Below, piece after piece: positions 1 to 8,776 of a stretch of 64,000 nt of DNA. Under the pieces are notes generated by a model. The model saw nothing but the letters and a program-made list of their open reading frames with translations. It did not search any database and was not told the DNA's origin. Within the stretch, counting starts at the first letter, position 1. Each line of letters begins with the position of its first letter. The translations under genes and the position numbers were made by a program. The stretch is from SB11 sp964584305 (GTDB taxonomy: Bacteria > Bacteroidota > Bacteroidia > UBA8524), in contig CAZOZL010000003.1 in the NCBI GenBank assembly GCA_964584305.1, positions 124,001 to 188,000 on the forward strand, read 5' to 3'.

Positions 1-1
1 T

Positions 2-250
2 TATAAAGCGGCAAGCAAAGCTATGGAAACTACTTTTGGCAAAAAACCAATACCCACACGTGGGGGAGGTAGTATTCCCATAGTAGCATTGTTTGAAAAA
101 GAATTAGGGCTTAAATCTGTGTTAATGGGTTTTGGTTTAGATAGTGATGGCTTACACTCGCCAAATGAGCATTACGGTATTTTTAATTACTTAAAAGGAA
201 TTGAAACTATACCTTACTTTTTCAAGAACTTTGCAGAAATGAGCAAGTAA
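2..250 (+). CDS. M20-family metallopeptidase (dipeptidase), C-terminal fragment
   Basis: This is the end of a gene that starts left of the window; the frame is open from base 2 and gives about 82 residues before the stop. The fragment has the typical end of cytosolic M20 dipeptidases: a Thr-Arg-Gly-Gly-Gly-Ser-Ile-Pro stretch that lines the active site, then HSPNEHY, where M20 enzymes have a conserved late metal- or substrate-binding His with a nearby Asn-Glu. The family hydrolyses dipeptides or N-acyl amino acids with two zinc ions. The first in-frame ATG at 23 is internal and not the real start. A strong palindromic terminator follows about 50 bases later. The substrate cannot be judged from this piece. 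Confidence 0.85.
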   Translation, partial: YKAASKAMETTFGKKPIPTRGGGSIPIVALFEKELGLKSVLMGFGLDSDGLHSPNEHYGIFNYLKGIETIPYFFKNFAEMSK

Positions 251-273
251 AACTTTAGAGTAGCTTACCATAG

Positions 274-299
274 CGATAGGTTGAAACCTTCCGCTATAA
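274..299. repeat. Small nested hairpin just before the terminator
   Basis: The sequence around AGGTTGAAACCT pairs with itself, and the flanking ATAGCG and CGCTAT extend the stem. The core AGGTTGAAACCT is the same hairpin core found in the larger intergenic repeat family (see 415-540), so this may be a minimal relative of it. Confidence 0.4.
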
Positions 300-301
300 G
301 A

Positions 302-345
302 ATTACAACACAAAGGCGGACTTAAGTCCGCCTTTGTGTTGTAAT
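302..345. terminator. 44-bp perfect palindrome, bidirectional terminator
   Basis: Two 22-base arms match perfectly around a central CTTAAG with no loop bases. The core is GGCGGACTTAAGTCCGCC. It lies about 50 bases after the M20 peptidase stop and between convergent genes, so it could stop transcription from both sides. There is no long U run right after it. A perfect palindrome of this length would form a cruciform or a very stable RNA hairpin. Confidence 0.65.
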
Positions 346-414
346 GGGTAAGAATAAGATTTTAATTCTATTTTTATGGCAAGCACAGCACTTATACGTA
401 CTGGTATAAACAGA

Positions 415-540
415 CCTGCCCGTGCCGTTTAGGAGAGCTTTGCCAACCTAAGAGGGGTTTTTACAGTAGGTTGAAACCTGCTGCAATTCATAACCTTAAC
501 AATAACTTTTATGAATAGAATAGGCATGAATGCCTATTTG
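415..540 (+). repeat. Structured intergenic repeat, copy 1
   Basis: This is one copy of a repeat family also found at about 9820-10075, 39745-39838, 44331-44440 and 47170-47405. Parts in order: a 5' hairpin block (CCTGCCCGTGCCGTTTAGG), a middle hairpin (AGGTTGAAACCT followed by GC and then GCAATTCATAACC), a linker with TTAACAATAAC, and a 3' hairpin at 519-538 with perfect 9-base arms AATAGGCAT and ATGCCTATT. It sits between two convergent genes. Confidence 0.75.
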
Positions 541-562
541 TTTATTTTGTTTAGTGAAGTTC

Positions 563-1144
563 TTATTTTGGTAGTAAACGGGCAACATACTTGCCTATTA
601 TATCAAACTCAAGATTAACTGTACAACCTACTTTAAACGTATTAAAATTAGTATGCTGGTAGGTATAGGGTATTATAGCTACCGAAAAACTATTGTTTTT
701 AGAGTTTACCACCGTTAGGCTTACTCCGTTTATAGTTATCGAGCCTTTTTCAACGGTTATATTTCCTTTAGGCTTGTATTTGAAAGTGAAAAACCAACTC
801 CCAGCTACTTCTTTTATTTCTGTACAAATTGCGGTTTGGTCTATATGCCCTTGCACTATATGCCCATCAAACCTTCCATTGGCAGGCATACAACGTTCCA
901 AGTTAAGTGTATCACCAAGTTGTAACTGGCTTAAATTACTTTTTTGTAATGTTTCATCAATAGCAGTAACGGTGTGGGTGTTTTCTTTTACCGCAATCAC
1001 CGTTAGGCATACTCCATTGTGTGCTATGCTTTGGTCTATTTTTAACGCATTAGAAATGGACGAACTGATGGTGAAATGTATATTTTTTTCATTCCGTTCA
1101 ATTTTCTCTACCACTCCAATAGTTTCTATAATACCTGTAAACAT
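563..1144 (-). CDS. ribE: Riboflavin synthase, alpha subunit
   Basis: This enzyme converts two molecules of 6,7-dimethyl-8-ribityllumazine to riboflavin and a pyrimidine in the last step of vitamin B2 synthesis. The 193-residue protein starts with the family signature MFTGIIETIG and consists of two similar lumazine-binding barrels. The repeated Gly-Val-Cys/Ser-Leu-Thr-Val motif appears once in each half (GVCLTV and GVSLTV). Length is normal for the family. The ATG shares its first base with the last base of the stop codon of the upstream gene (1144-1866), so the two genes are probably translationally coupled. No other rib gene is in the window. Confidence 0.95.
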   Translation of the reverse strand: MFTGIIETIGVVEKIERNEKNIHFTISSSISNALKIDQSIAHNGVCLTVIAVKENTHTVTAIDETLQKSNLSQLQLGDTLNLERCMPANGRFDGHIVQGHIDQTAICTEIKEVAGSWFFTFKYKPKGNITVEKGSITINGVSLTVVNSKNNSFSVAIIPYTYQHTNFNTFKVGCTVNLEFDIIGKYVARLLPK

Positions 1145-1866
1145 TATTTTATCCTATTCTTAAGTTCTACCATGCCCGATAATGATTTTTTACTGCTATT
1201 CTGCGCCATATCAATATACTTGCAGTGGTAGTAGTAAATACCATTTGGGCATTGTTGCTCATTGGGGTATGTGCCATTCCACAATACTGTGTTATTATTA
1301 TGAGTATAAACTGTTTCGCCTGTTCTATCAAAAATAATAAACTCGGTAATCTGAATATTAACCAGCTTTTGCGGCGTATAGTTTGCTGTTTTTTCCTTGT
1401 CAAAAAAATCATTAAACACAATACTGCTACAATGCAGTAAAGTAACAAATTGCGAAAGCGGGCTACGCCTAATAATTTCTTTAGCTTCAACCAAAAAGCG
1501 CACTGCATACTCACCCTGCTGTTTTGGAATTATAATATAGTTTTGCTTTTCAAGTTCTTTTAAAGAAAAAACGTTTACTATAATTAGAGTATCAGCGGCT
1601 GTATCAGTAGGGTTTATATTTTCTCTTTTTTTATAAAGATTAATTTTTTGAATTGATTGAGATGAGTCTTTTTTATTGATATTAACAGCTATTGTAGCAA
1701 TACCGTATGTGCAGGTATTGTTTACCGAAATAGTGGGAATAGGTATAATTAGGCTATCCGTATGGATAGCAGTGTGTTCTTTACCTTTTTGTGCTTTGCA
1801 AAACGGGGCTGAAAGCAGTAATAAGATTAAACAAAATAACGATGTTCCTCTTGTTTCACCAGTCAT
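1144..1866 (-). CDS. Small secreted protein with a gliding-motility-type (T9SS type B) C-terminal domain
   Basis: This 240-residue protein has an N-terminal signal peptide (hydrophobic LFCLILLLLSAPF, then Cys-Lys-Ala-Gln). Its last ~75 residues resemble the CHU_C or gliding-motility-associated C-terminal domain: FDRTGETVY, then WNGTYPNEQQCPNGIYYY, ending in a short basic tail. The middle shows no recognised domain. Such tails direct export through the type IX secretion system. It is unusual in being little more than a tail, since family members are often more than 500 residues. It overlaps the ribE start by one base. A TAnnTTTG box at 1880-1887 is about 13 bases before the start. Function unknown. 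Confidence 0.7.
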   Translation of the reverse strand: MTGETRGTSLFCLILLLLSAPFCKAQKGKEHTAIHTDSLIIPIPTISVNNTCTYGIATIAVNINKKDSSQSIQKINLYKKRENINPTDTAADTLIIVNVFSLKELEKQNYIIIPKQQGEYAVRFLVEAKEIIRRSPLSQFVTLLHCSSIVFNDFFDKEKTANYTPQKLVNIQITEFIIFDRTGETVYTHNNNTVLWNGTYPNEQQCPNGIYYYHCKYIDMAQNSSKKSLSGMVELKNRIK

Positions 1867-1879
1867 AATTTTAGGTGTG

Positions 1880-1887
1880 CAAAGGTA
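1880..1887 (-). promoter_or_regulatory. Bacteroidota -7 box (TACCTTTG)
   Basis: On the minus strand this reads TACCTTTG, a perfect TAnnTTTG. It lies 13 bases before the start of the small T9SS-tail gene, so the mRNA leader would be only about 8-10 bases. Confidence 0.55.
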
Positions 1888-1933
1888 TCGAAATTAGTTA
1901 AATGATGGGGCGATAAAATCGCTAAGTATACCT

Positions 1934-4900
1934 TTATCTAAGTAAATGGAAACTGCCTTTAATTTGTTTTAAAACTCTAGTGTCTTCTCTAATCAAAGTA
2001 AGATTAAGCAAGTAAGCATAAACGCCTTCGGGGGCGGGTACTCCATTTTGATTACCGTCCCAACCTAATGTTTTTAAATCTTTAGTGGTAAAAATAACAT
2101 TGCCCCAACGGCTAAACACAATAAACTCTAATCCTTTCACAACATTGGTGTCAATGGTAGGCACAAAATAATCGTTTACGGTATTCCCTTCGGGTGTAAA
2201 TGCGTTAGGCATAAAAGATTCGCAGGCAAAATCTAAAATTCCTGCCTTAACAGAGTCGGTAAATGTACCACAAGCATTTGTTACCCGCACCCAGTGTGTA
2301 CCTTGCTCGGCAAGTTTAAAAAACGATTTTGTACTACTATCGCTCCATAGGTAGGTTGCCCCTTGTGTAAAAACATTTATGGTATAAAAATCTTCTTTAC
2401 ACAATACCGTATCCAAACCTAAATCAACAACAGGTATAGGTACAATTTGTGTAGAGTCTGTTAATGTATCAGAGCAGCCGTTTACCGTTATCCCGTAAGT
2501 TACAAAATTCCACCCTGGTTGCACAGGGCTAAACTGGTCTCCAGTAATATTATCGCCGCTAAAAGTGCCACCCAGTTGGGTAGGGGTTAAGATAACAGTA
2601 CTACCATTTATACAAAACTGGCTGTTTAATCCCGCAAAAGTAGGGTCGGGGCTTGGGGTTACAAATACCTGCTTGGTAATGGTATCCTTACAGCTTAAAT
2701 TGGAGGTAGTAATTAAAGTCACTGTAAATGTATCCGCCTTTGTATACACACGGGTAGGATTTTGTACGCTAGCTCCATTATTATCTCCAAAGTTCCAACT
2801 ATAGTTTACACTACCCGAAAGTATAAATGTATTATCAGTAAACTGGAAACTATTACCATTTACACATTGGGCATCATCGTTTATCACAAAATCGGCAATA
2901 GGGTCTGGATGCACAAACACATTCCGTGTTATTGAGTCAGCACAGCCCAAATCTGAAATTGCTCTTAAAGCAATTGTAAATGTATCAGCAGTAGCATAAT
3001 TATGTCCTAATATTGATGTTTGGGTTGACATAGTGCCATCTCCCAAATCCCAATCGTAGGTTAAAGTACCGTATGGCACGTTGCTAATATTATTGAAATC
3101 GAAGGTATTGCCTCCAAAACATTGAATGGGATCGTTTACATTAAACGATACCGAAGGATTGGGGTGTATATAAATGGTTTGAGTAGCAGAGTCCTTACAA
3201 TTTTTATCAGTGGTTATTACCATTTTTACCGTTAAGGTATCAGTAGATAGATAAATAAGTGATGCGTCTCTTGAACCTACTGTGCTGCCATTTCCCAACG
3301 ACCATGTGTAGAACAGTGTACCCGTACTTAAAGCCGTTGAGTTAGTATATACAAACTGGTTATCATCAAAACACTGTATGGTATCATTAGTAGCAAAACC
3401 CACATTAGTTGGGCTTGGGTTTATATACACCTGCCCTGTTGCGGTGCTATCACAACCTTGGTTTGATGTAACAGTATAGATGATATTAAAAGTATCAGCA
3501 GTGGTATAGTTTTTAACTGGTGTTGTAATTATTGATGATGTTCCATCACCAAAATCCCAGTTGTACGTTAGTGTACCATAAATAATAGTAGAAGTATCTC
3601 TAAAATTAAATACGTGTCCGTCAAAACATTGTTCAATATCATCAACTACATAGCTTGTAGCAGGTTGGGGAAAAACAATGATTTGTTTTTCTGCTGTATC
3701 GGTGCATCCCAAATCGGAGATGGCTGTAAGTTTAACCTCCAGCGTATCAGAAACAGTATAAGTATGTATAGGATTGGTTTGTGTGCTGGTATCACCATCT
3801 CCAAATTGCCAAGATTGTGAGAAAGTACCACTGGGTATGGTGCTGTTATCAAAAAATGTAAACGAGTTTGCTCTTAAACATTTGGCAGAGTCAAGAATAA
3901 TAAAATCGGCTACGGGATTTTGGTATAGGTAAACACTATCCGTACCTGATGCTGCACAGCCTTGATCAGAAAATACATTTAACCCAATTTGATACAAAGT
4001 ACTATAATTGGGATAGGTATAAATAGTATCGGCGGCAGCTGATGTTGCTCCATTGCCAAATTGCCATTGATAGCTGAGTGTGCCATACGCGATGGTTGAA
4101 TTATCATCAAATGTAAAAGAGTGGTTAACGAAGCATAAAACAGTATCGGGCAGGGTAAATTGTACTTGCGGTACAGGAAATATAATTAACTCTTTTGCCG
4201 CAGTATCATAACAGTTTTGATTTGAGCGGGTTATTAATTGAACCATTACAGTATCATGCGCTAAATAATCATTTTTTGTAGGCGAGGTTATGGTACTGGT
4301 ATCCCCATTTCCAAAACGCCAAAAATACTCGTCAATACTTCCATTAGCTATTGTTGAACTATCGGTAAAAACATAGGCTTGGTTGTTTAGGCATTGGGCA
4401 CTATCATTAATACCAAATGCCGATTGTGGGTGTGCATACGTTTCTACACCACTTGTAATAGAGTCTTTACAACCGTAGTTTGATGTAGCTACAAGTTTAA
4501 CAGTATAGGTATTGGCTGCGGTATAGCTGTGTATTACGTCCGTATCAGAGGCATTTACCATACCATCGCCCAATGTCCAATTATAAAACAATGTATCAAT
4601 ACCACCAATGGTACTGGTATTAGTATAACTAAATATATTATCTACAAGGCACTGTGCTGTATCGTTTGTGGTGAAGCCTGCCACTGGCGTTTGCTGCACA
4701 GATACTGGTTTTGTAAGAGTATCAGTGCAATTTAAATCACTGGTAACTACCAGCCTAACATTTTTCACCCCTGCAGTAGTATATACTTTTCCTGTGGGCG
4801 ATTGGGATGAGGAGTTGGTAGCATCACCAAAATCCCAACTGTAAGATGATATACTTCCACTGCTTATTGATGAGCTATCTGTAAAGTCATAGCTATTTCC

Positions 4901-5827
4901 TACGAAACATTGTGCGCTATCATTTACAAAAAAACTAACAGAGGGAGAGGGGTTGATAATAATATCTTGTGAATCTATGCCTATACATCCTCTATTGCTG
5001 GTAGCATATAGCTTTACTCTATAAGTAGAGTCTTTAGGATAAACGTATGAAGTATCGCTTTTTGTTGAAGAATCACCAGTTCCAAAAAACCATTTCACCG
5101 TATATGTCCCTTCTGATAGTTTGGTAGAGTCCACCAAATCTATCTTATGATTTTTAAAACAAGTAAAAGTATTACTATTTTCTATTTTTGCCACTGGTGC
5201 AGGAAAAACTATTACCTGTTCTGTTTGGAAGGCATTACATCCTTTATCTGATTTTGCTATAAGCGTAACAGCAAAAGTATCAGCGGTGGTAAAAACTTTT
5301 GTAGGGTTTTGTGTAAAATTTTGCGTGGCATCACTAAAAAACCACTCGTAAGTTATTGTGCCAGCACTTATTGTTGTTGAGTTTGTAATTACAAAACTAT
5401 TCACATCCAAGCATTGGGCGGTATCATTAATGCTGTACCCCGTTACCGGCTTGGGGTTTACTTTTAATCGGGTAAATATGCTATACCCGCTGGGTATGTT
5501 TGTTGCGTTTGAATATACTTTTAAAGAATCGCCAAATGTACCCACCATAGATGCAGGATTAAAAAATTCTAATAAAGTAGAGTCATCAGGTAGTATTGTA
5601 ACAGGATAAGTATCTTTTTTGGTAAAGCCAGAAGGTATTTGTATAGAGTCTATGGTTAGTGTATCGGTATTATCGGTATTGATAAAGCGTATAGATATAA
5701 AAGCAGTATCACCCGTACACGTACTATCATTATAAGATAAAGGGAAGTGAGATAACTGCTGCGAAAAAGCCGAAACAGAAAGGAAAATGAGAACAGTAAA
5801 TAAAATAAACCTACCTAAGTACTTCAT
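1934..5827 (-). CDS. Giant secreted PKD-repeat protein with T9SS type B sorting domain
   Basis: This 1297-residue surface or secreted protein has a signal peptide (about residues 1-22, FILFTVLIFLSVSAFSQ). I count about 11 tandem PKD-like units of about 85-100 residues. Each has a strand near its start of the form NDxxQC, a core of the form YxWxFGDG, and an end of the form SxxGCxD. Then comes a Gly/Thr-rich region and a gliding-motility-associated C-terminal domain from about residue 1203 (NAFTPEGNTVNDYF ... FSRWGNVIF ... WDGNQNG ... PEGVYAY). PKD units are usually extended adhesive or spacing modules. Nearly every unit has one Cys at the start and one near the end, so each unit may be disulfide-locked. 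No enzymatic domain is visible. Confidence 0.85.
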   Translation of the reverse strand: MKYLGRFILFTVLIFLSVSAFSQQLSHFPLSYNDSTCTGDTAFISIRFINTDNTDTLTIDSIQIPSGFTKKDTYPVTILPDDSTLLEFFNPASMVGTFGDSLKVYSNATNIPSGYSIFTRLKVNPKPVTGYSINDTAQCLDVNSFVITNSTTISAGTITYEWFFSDATQNFTQNPTKVFTTADTFAVTLIAKSDKGCNAFQTEQVIVFPAPVAKIENSNTFTCFKNHKIDLVDSTKLSEGTYTVKWFFGTGDSSTKSDTSYVYPKDSTYRVKLYATSNRGCIGIDSQDIIINPSPSVSFFVNDSAQCFVGNSYDFTDSSSISSGSISSYSWDFGDATNSSSQSPTGKVYTTAGVKNVRLVVTSDLNCTDTLTKPVSVQQTPVAGFTTNDTAQCLVDNIFSYTNTSTIGGIDTLFYNWTLGDGMVNASDTDVIHSYTAANTYTVKLVATSNYGCKDSITSGVETYAHPQSAFGINDSAQCLNNQAYVFTDSSTIANGSIDEYFWRFGNGDTSTITSPTKNDYLAHDTVMVQLITRSNQNCYDTAAKELIIFPVPQVQFTLPDTVLCFVNHSFTFDDNSTIAYGTLSYQWQFGNGATSAAADTIYTYPNYSTLYQIGLNVFSDQGCAASGTDSVYLYQNPVADFIILDSAKCLRANSFTFFDNSTIPSGTFSQSWQFGDGDTSTQTNPIHTYTVSDTLEVKLTAISDLGCTDTAEKQIIVFPQPATSYVVDDIEQCFDGHVFNFRDTSTIIYGTLTYNWDFGDGTSSIITTPVKNYTTADTFNIIYTVTSNQGCDSTATGQVYINPSPTNVGFATNDTIQCFDDNQFVYTNSTALSTGTLFYTWSLGNGSTVGSRDASLIYLSTDTLTVKMVITTDKNCKDSATQTIYIHPNPSVSFNVNDPIQCFGGNTFDFNNISNVPYGTLTYDWDLGDGTMSTQTSILGHNYATADTFTIALRAISDLGCADSITRNVFVHPDPIADFVINDDAQCVNGNSFQFTDNTFILSGSVNYSWNFGDNNGASVQNPTRVYTKADTFTVTLITTSNLSCKDTITKQVFVTPSPDPTFAGLNSQFCINGSTVILTPTQLGGTFSGDNITGDQFSPVQPGWNFVTYGITVNGCSDTLTDSTQIVPIPVVDLGLDTVLCKEDFYTINVFTQGATYLWSDSSTKSFFKLAEQGTHWVRVTNACGTFTDSVKAGILDFACESFMPNAFTPEGNTVNDYFVPTIDTNVVKGLEFIVFSRWGNVIFTTKDLKTLGWDGNQNGVPAPEGVYAYLLNLTLIREDTRVLKQIKGSFHLLR

Positions 5828-5977
5828 TTGCTACTAAAAAAACGTTGTATTATGGAAATGTAACGGACGAAGTTACACTAATACCAGTATTTAACAAATG
5901 GTAAGTATTTGTTTTAAACCAAAGAAGCTATTGTATAGGTACTTATGATATATTTTTTATACGAAATAGATTTTTTA

Positions 5978-6727
5978 CTACTCTTTTTTACTAAAACTGG
6001 CACTTAAATACTCTCTATTAAGTGTTGCAATAGCTGTTAAAGAAATTTCTTTAGGGCACTCTGCACTGCAAGCACCTGTGTTGGTACAAGCTCCAAAGCC
6101 TTCTTTATCCATTTGCTCTACCATGTTTAAAGCCCTATTTTGACGCTCTGCTTGCCCTTGAGGAAGTAGCGCATACTGGCTCACTTTTGCACCCACAAAC
6201 AGCATTGCCGATGAGTTTTTGCAAGCCGCTACACACGCTCCACAGCCAATACAGGCAGCCATATTAAAGGCTTCCTCGGCATAGTCTTTTGCAACGGGCA
6301 TTGCATTAGCATCAGGCACAGCACCCGTGTTTACTGATACGAAACCGCCTTTACGCTGTATTCTCTCAAATGCAGAACGATCTACTACCAAATCTTTTAT
6401 TACTGGGAAAGCATTTGCCCGCCAAGGTTCAATAGTTATGGTATCGCCCTCGTTGTAGCTACGCATATGAAGCTGGCAGGCAGTTACCCCTTTTAGCGGA
6501 CCATGCGCTCTACCGTTTATATACATACTGCAACTACCACATATACCCTCGCGGCAATCATGGTCAAACGCTATGGGTTCTTGCCCTTTGCTTAATATTT
6601 TTTCGTTTACCTCGTCAACCATTTCCAAAAACGACATATCAGGCGATACATTCTCTGCCTTGTAGGTTTCAAACTTGCCAGTAGTATTTCTGTTTTTTTG
6701 TCTCCAAACTTTTAGCGTAAGGTTCAT
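5978..6727 (-). CDS. sdhB: Succinate dehydrogenase / fumarate reductase iron-sulfur subunit
   Basis: This subunit passes electrons from the flavoprotein to the membrane cytochrome. It is 249 residues long. The N-terminal ferredoxin fold has the [2Fe-2S] cysteines C58, C63, C66 and C84 (DCREGICGSC and later TAC). The C-terminal part has the [4Fe-4S] motif CIGCGACVAAC (C159, C162, C165) and further cluster cysteines at C169, C214, C220 and C224 (CTNTGACSAECPKE). It is the last gene of sdhC-sdhA-sdhB, 97 bases after sdhA. Subunit content and length match Bacteroidota enzymes that work with menaquinone. Direction of reaction (succinate oxidation or fumarate reduction) cannot be told from sequence. 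Confidence 0.95.
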   Translation of the reverse strand: MNLTLKVWRQKNRNTTGKFETYKAENVSPDMSFLEMVDEVNEKILSKGQEPIAFDHDCREGICGSCSMYINGRAHGPLKGVTACQLHMRSYNEGDTITIEPWRANAFPVIKDLVVDRSAFERIQRKGGFVSVNTGAVPDANAMPVAKDYAEEAFNMAACIGCGACVAACKNSSAMLFVGAKVSQYALLPQGQAERQNRALNMVEQMDKEGFGACTNTGACSAECPKEISLTAIATLNREYLSASFSKKE

Positions 6728-6824
6728 ATTAGTTTGTAGTTTTATTTTTTAAGTCTCTTATGTAATATTTATCAAGCTGCAAGTTTTTAATTCGTAGTTT
6801 CAGGTTTGGTTTTAAATCTGAATA

Positions 6825-8744
6825 CTATTTATAACTTCGGGTGGTTAGCTTAACATCTTTAAATTCTAAATTTTCTTTGTGTAGATTTTCAACTTGGTTT
6901 TCGCCTGTATATTCCCATGCGGCTACATAGGCAAAGTTTTCATCATCACGTTTGGCTTCATTATCAGCAGTTTGGTATTCTTCTCTAAAATGCCCGCCAC
7001 ACGATTCGTTTCGGTGCAAGGCATCGTCCACCATTAACTCTCCCAACTCTAAAAAGTCGGCAACACGTCCTGCTTTTTCAAGTTGTTGGTTAAACTCCTC
7101 ATTAGTACCCGTAACGTTTACATTTTGCCAAAAATCTTCACGTATTGCCCGTATCTCCTCTTTTGCTTCTTTTAGGTCTTTCTCATTACGTGCCATTCCG
7201 CATTTGTCCCACATTATTTTGCCTAATTTTTTGTGGTAATAATCTACGGAGTTTTTACCTTTTATACTTAATAGCTTATTTACTCTTTCTTGTACCTCTG
7301 CTTCTGTTTTTTCAAATTCAGGCAAATCGGTAGAAATAGGCTTGCGTTCAACATCAGTAAGATAATCGCCCAGTGTAGCGGGTATTACAAAATAGCCATC
7401 TGCCAAGCCTTGCATTAATGCTGATGCGCCCAATCGGTTTGCACCATGGTCGCTAAAGTTAGCCTCGCCCAAAGCATATAAGCCGGGTACGGTAGTCATT
7501 AGGTTATAATCTACCCACAGCCCACCCATAGTGTAGTGAACAGCAGGATATATACGCATGGGTACTTCGTAAGGGTTTTCGCCCGTAATCTGCTTATACA
7601 TATCAAACAAATTACCATATTTAGCCTCAACAGATTCTTTGCCCAAACGGTTAATAGCATCAGCAAAATCAAGATAAACGGCTAAACCACTTGAGCCAAC
7701 GCCTTTACCATCATCACACATCTCTTTTGCATTTCTACTTGCAACATCACGGGGTACTAAGTTACCAAACGATGGATATTTGCGTTCTAAATAGTAATCT
7801 CTTTCGTTTTCGGGAATGTCTTTGGCTTTGCGCTTATCGCCTCTTGCTTTAGGCACCCATACACGCCCATCATTACGCAAACTTTCTGACATTAGCGTAA
7901 GTTTTGATTGATGGTCTCCTGATACGGGGATACAAGTAGGGTGTATTTGTGTATAGCAAGGGTTGCCAAAAAATGCTCCTTTTTTGTGCGCCCGCCAAGC
8001 CGCAGTTACATTACTGCCTTTTGCATTGGTTGATAAATAAAACACGTTTCCATAACCACCCGTACATAGCAAAACTGAATGCCCCGCATGGCGTTCTATC
8101 TCGCCCGTTTCAAGGTTGCGGGCTATTATTCCACGGGCGTGCCCATCAATAGTTACCACGTCAAGCATTTCGTGGCGTTCAAACATTTCAATTTTACCTT
8201 CGGCTACCATACGGTTCATGGCACTGTATGCACCCAAAAGTAGTTGCTGCCCTGTTTGCCCTCTGGCATAAAAAGTACGTGATACTTGCGCACCACCAAA
8301 TGAGCGATTGTCCAACAAGCCACCGTATTCCCTAGCAAAGGGTACGCCCTGTGCCACACATTGGTCTATAATATCTACACTCACTTCTGCCAAGCGGTGA
8401 ACGTTTGCCTCGCGAGCACGGTAATCGCCTCCCTTTACAGTATCGTAAAACAAACGATATACGCTATCGCCATCGTTCTTATAGTTTTTTGCCGCATTAA
8501 TACCGCCTTGTGCTGCAATAGAATGCGCTCGGCGGGCACTATCTTGAAAACAAAATACTTTTACATTATAACCCAACTCAGCCAATGATGCCGCCGCCGA
8601 AGCACCCGCCAAACCACTGCCCACTACTATAATATCGTATTTACGCTTATTGGCAGGGTTTACCAGTTTAAGGCTAAATTTATGGTCAGTCCATTTATCG
8701 CTTATAGGACCGTCAGGTATTTTTGATATTAATTTTTCAGACAT
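6825..8744 (-). CDS. sdhA: Succinate dehydrogenase / fumarate reductase flavoprotein subunit
   Basis: This is the catalytic subunit, holding covalent FAD and interconverting succinate and fumarate. In its 639 residues I see the dinucleotide-binding GSGLAG (42-47), the FAD-attachment His74 in RAHSIAAQGG, the active-site QIHPT (266-270), PRDVASR (331-337) and HYTMGG (403-408). All key catalytic residues appear to be present. It lies 32 bases after sdhC and before sdhB in the same operon. Confidence 0.96.
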   Translation of the reverse strand: MSEKLISKIPDGPISDKWTDHKFSLKLVNPANKRKYDIIVVGSGLAGASAAASLAELGYNVKVFCFQDSARRAHSIAAQGGINAAKNYKNDGDSVYRLFYDTVKGGDYRAREANVHRLAEVSVDIIDQCVAQGVPFAREYGGLLDNRSFGGAQVSRTFYARGQTGQQLLLGAYSAMNRMVAEGKIEMFERHEMLDVVTIDGHARGIIARNLETGEIERHAGHSVLLCTGGYGNVFYLSTNAKGSNVTAAWRAHKKGAFFGNPCYTQIHPTCIPVSGDHQSKLTLMSESLRNDGRVWVPKARGDKRKAKDIPENERDYYLERKYPSFGNLVPRDVASRNAKEMCDDGKGVGSSGLAVYLDFADAINRLGKESVEAKYGNLFDMYKQITGENPYEVPMRIYPAVHYTMGGLWVDYNLMTTVPGLYALGEANFSDHGANRLGASALMQGLADGYFVIPATLGDYLTDVERKPISTDLPEFEKTEAEVQERVNKLLSIKGKNSVDYYHKKLGKIMWDKCGMARNEKDLKEAKEEIRAIREDFWQNVNVTGTNEEFNQQLEKAGRVADFLELGELMVDDALHRNESCGGHFREEYQTADNEAKRDDENFAYVAAWEYTGENQVENLHKENLEFKDVKLTTRSYK

Positions 8745-8776
8745 CGTTTCTTTTCGGTATAAGTGTGGGACTTGAA

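Noticed and set aside
693..1163. 156-codon frame opposite ribE
   Set aside because: It is antisense to a clear riboflavin synthase gene, so it is a shadow frame.
1934..5827. The regular repeats in the PKD genes as a CRISPR array
   Set aside because: The repeats are coding, about 85-100 codons long and diverged, with no short direct repeats or spacers.
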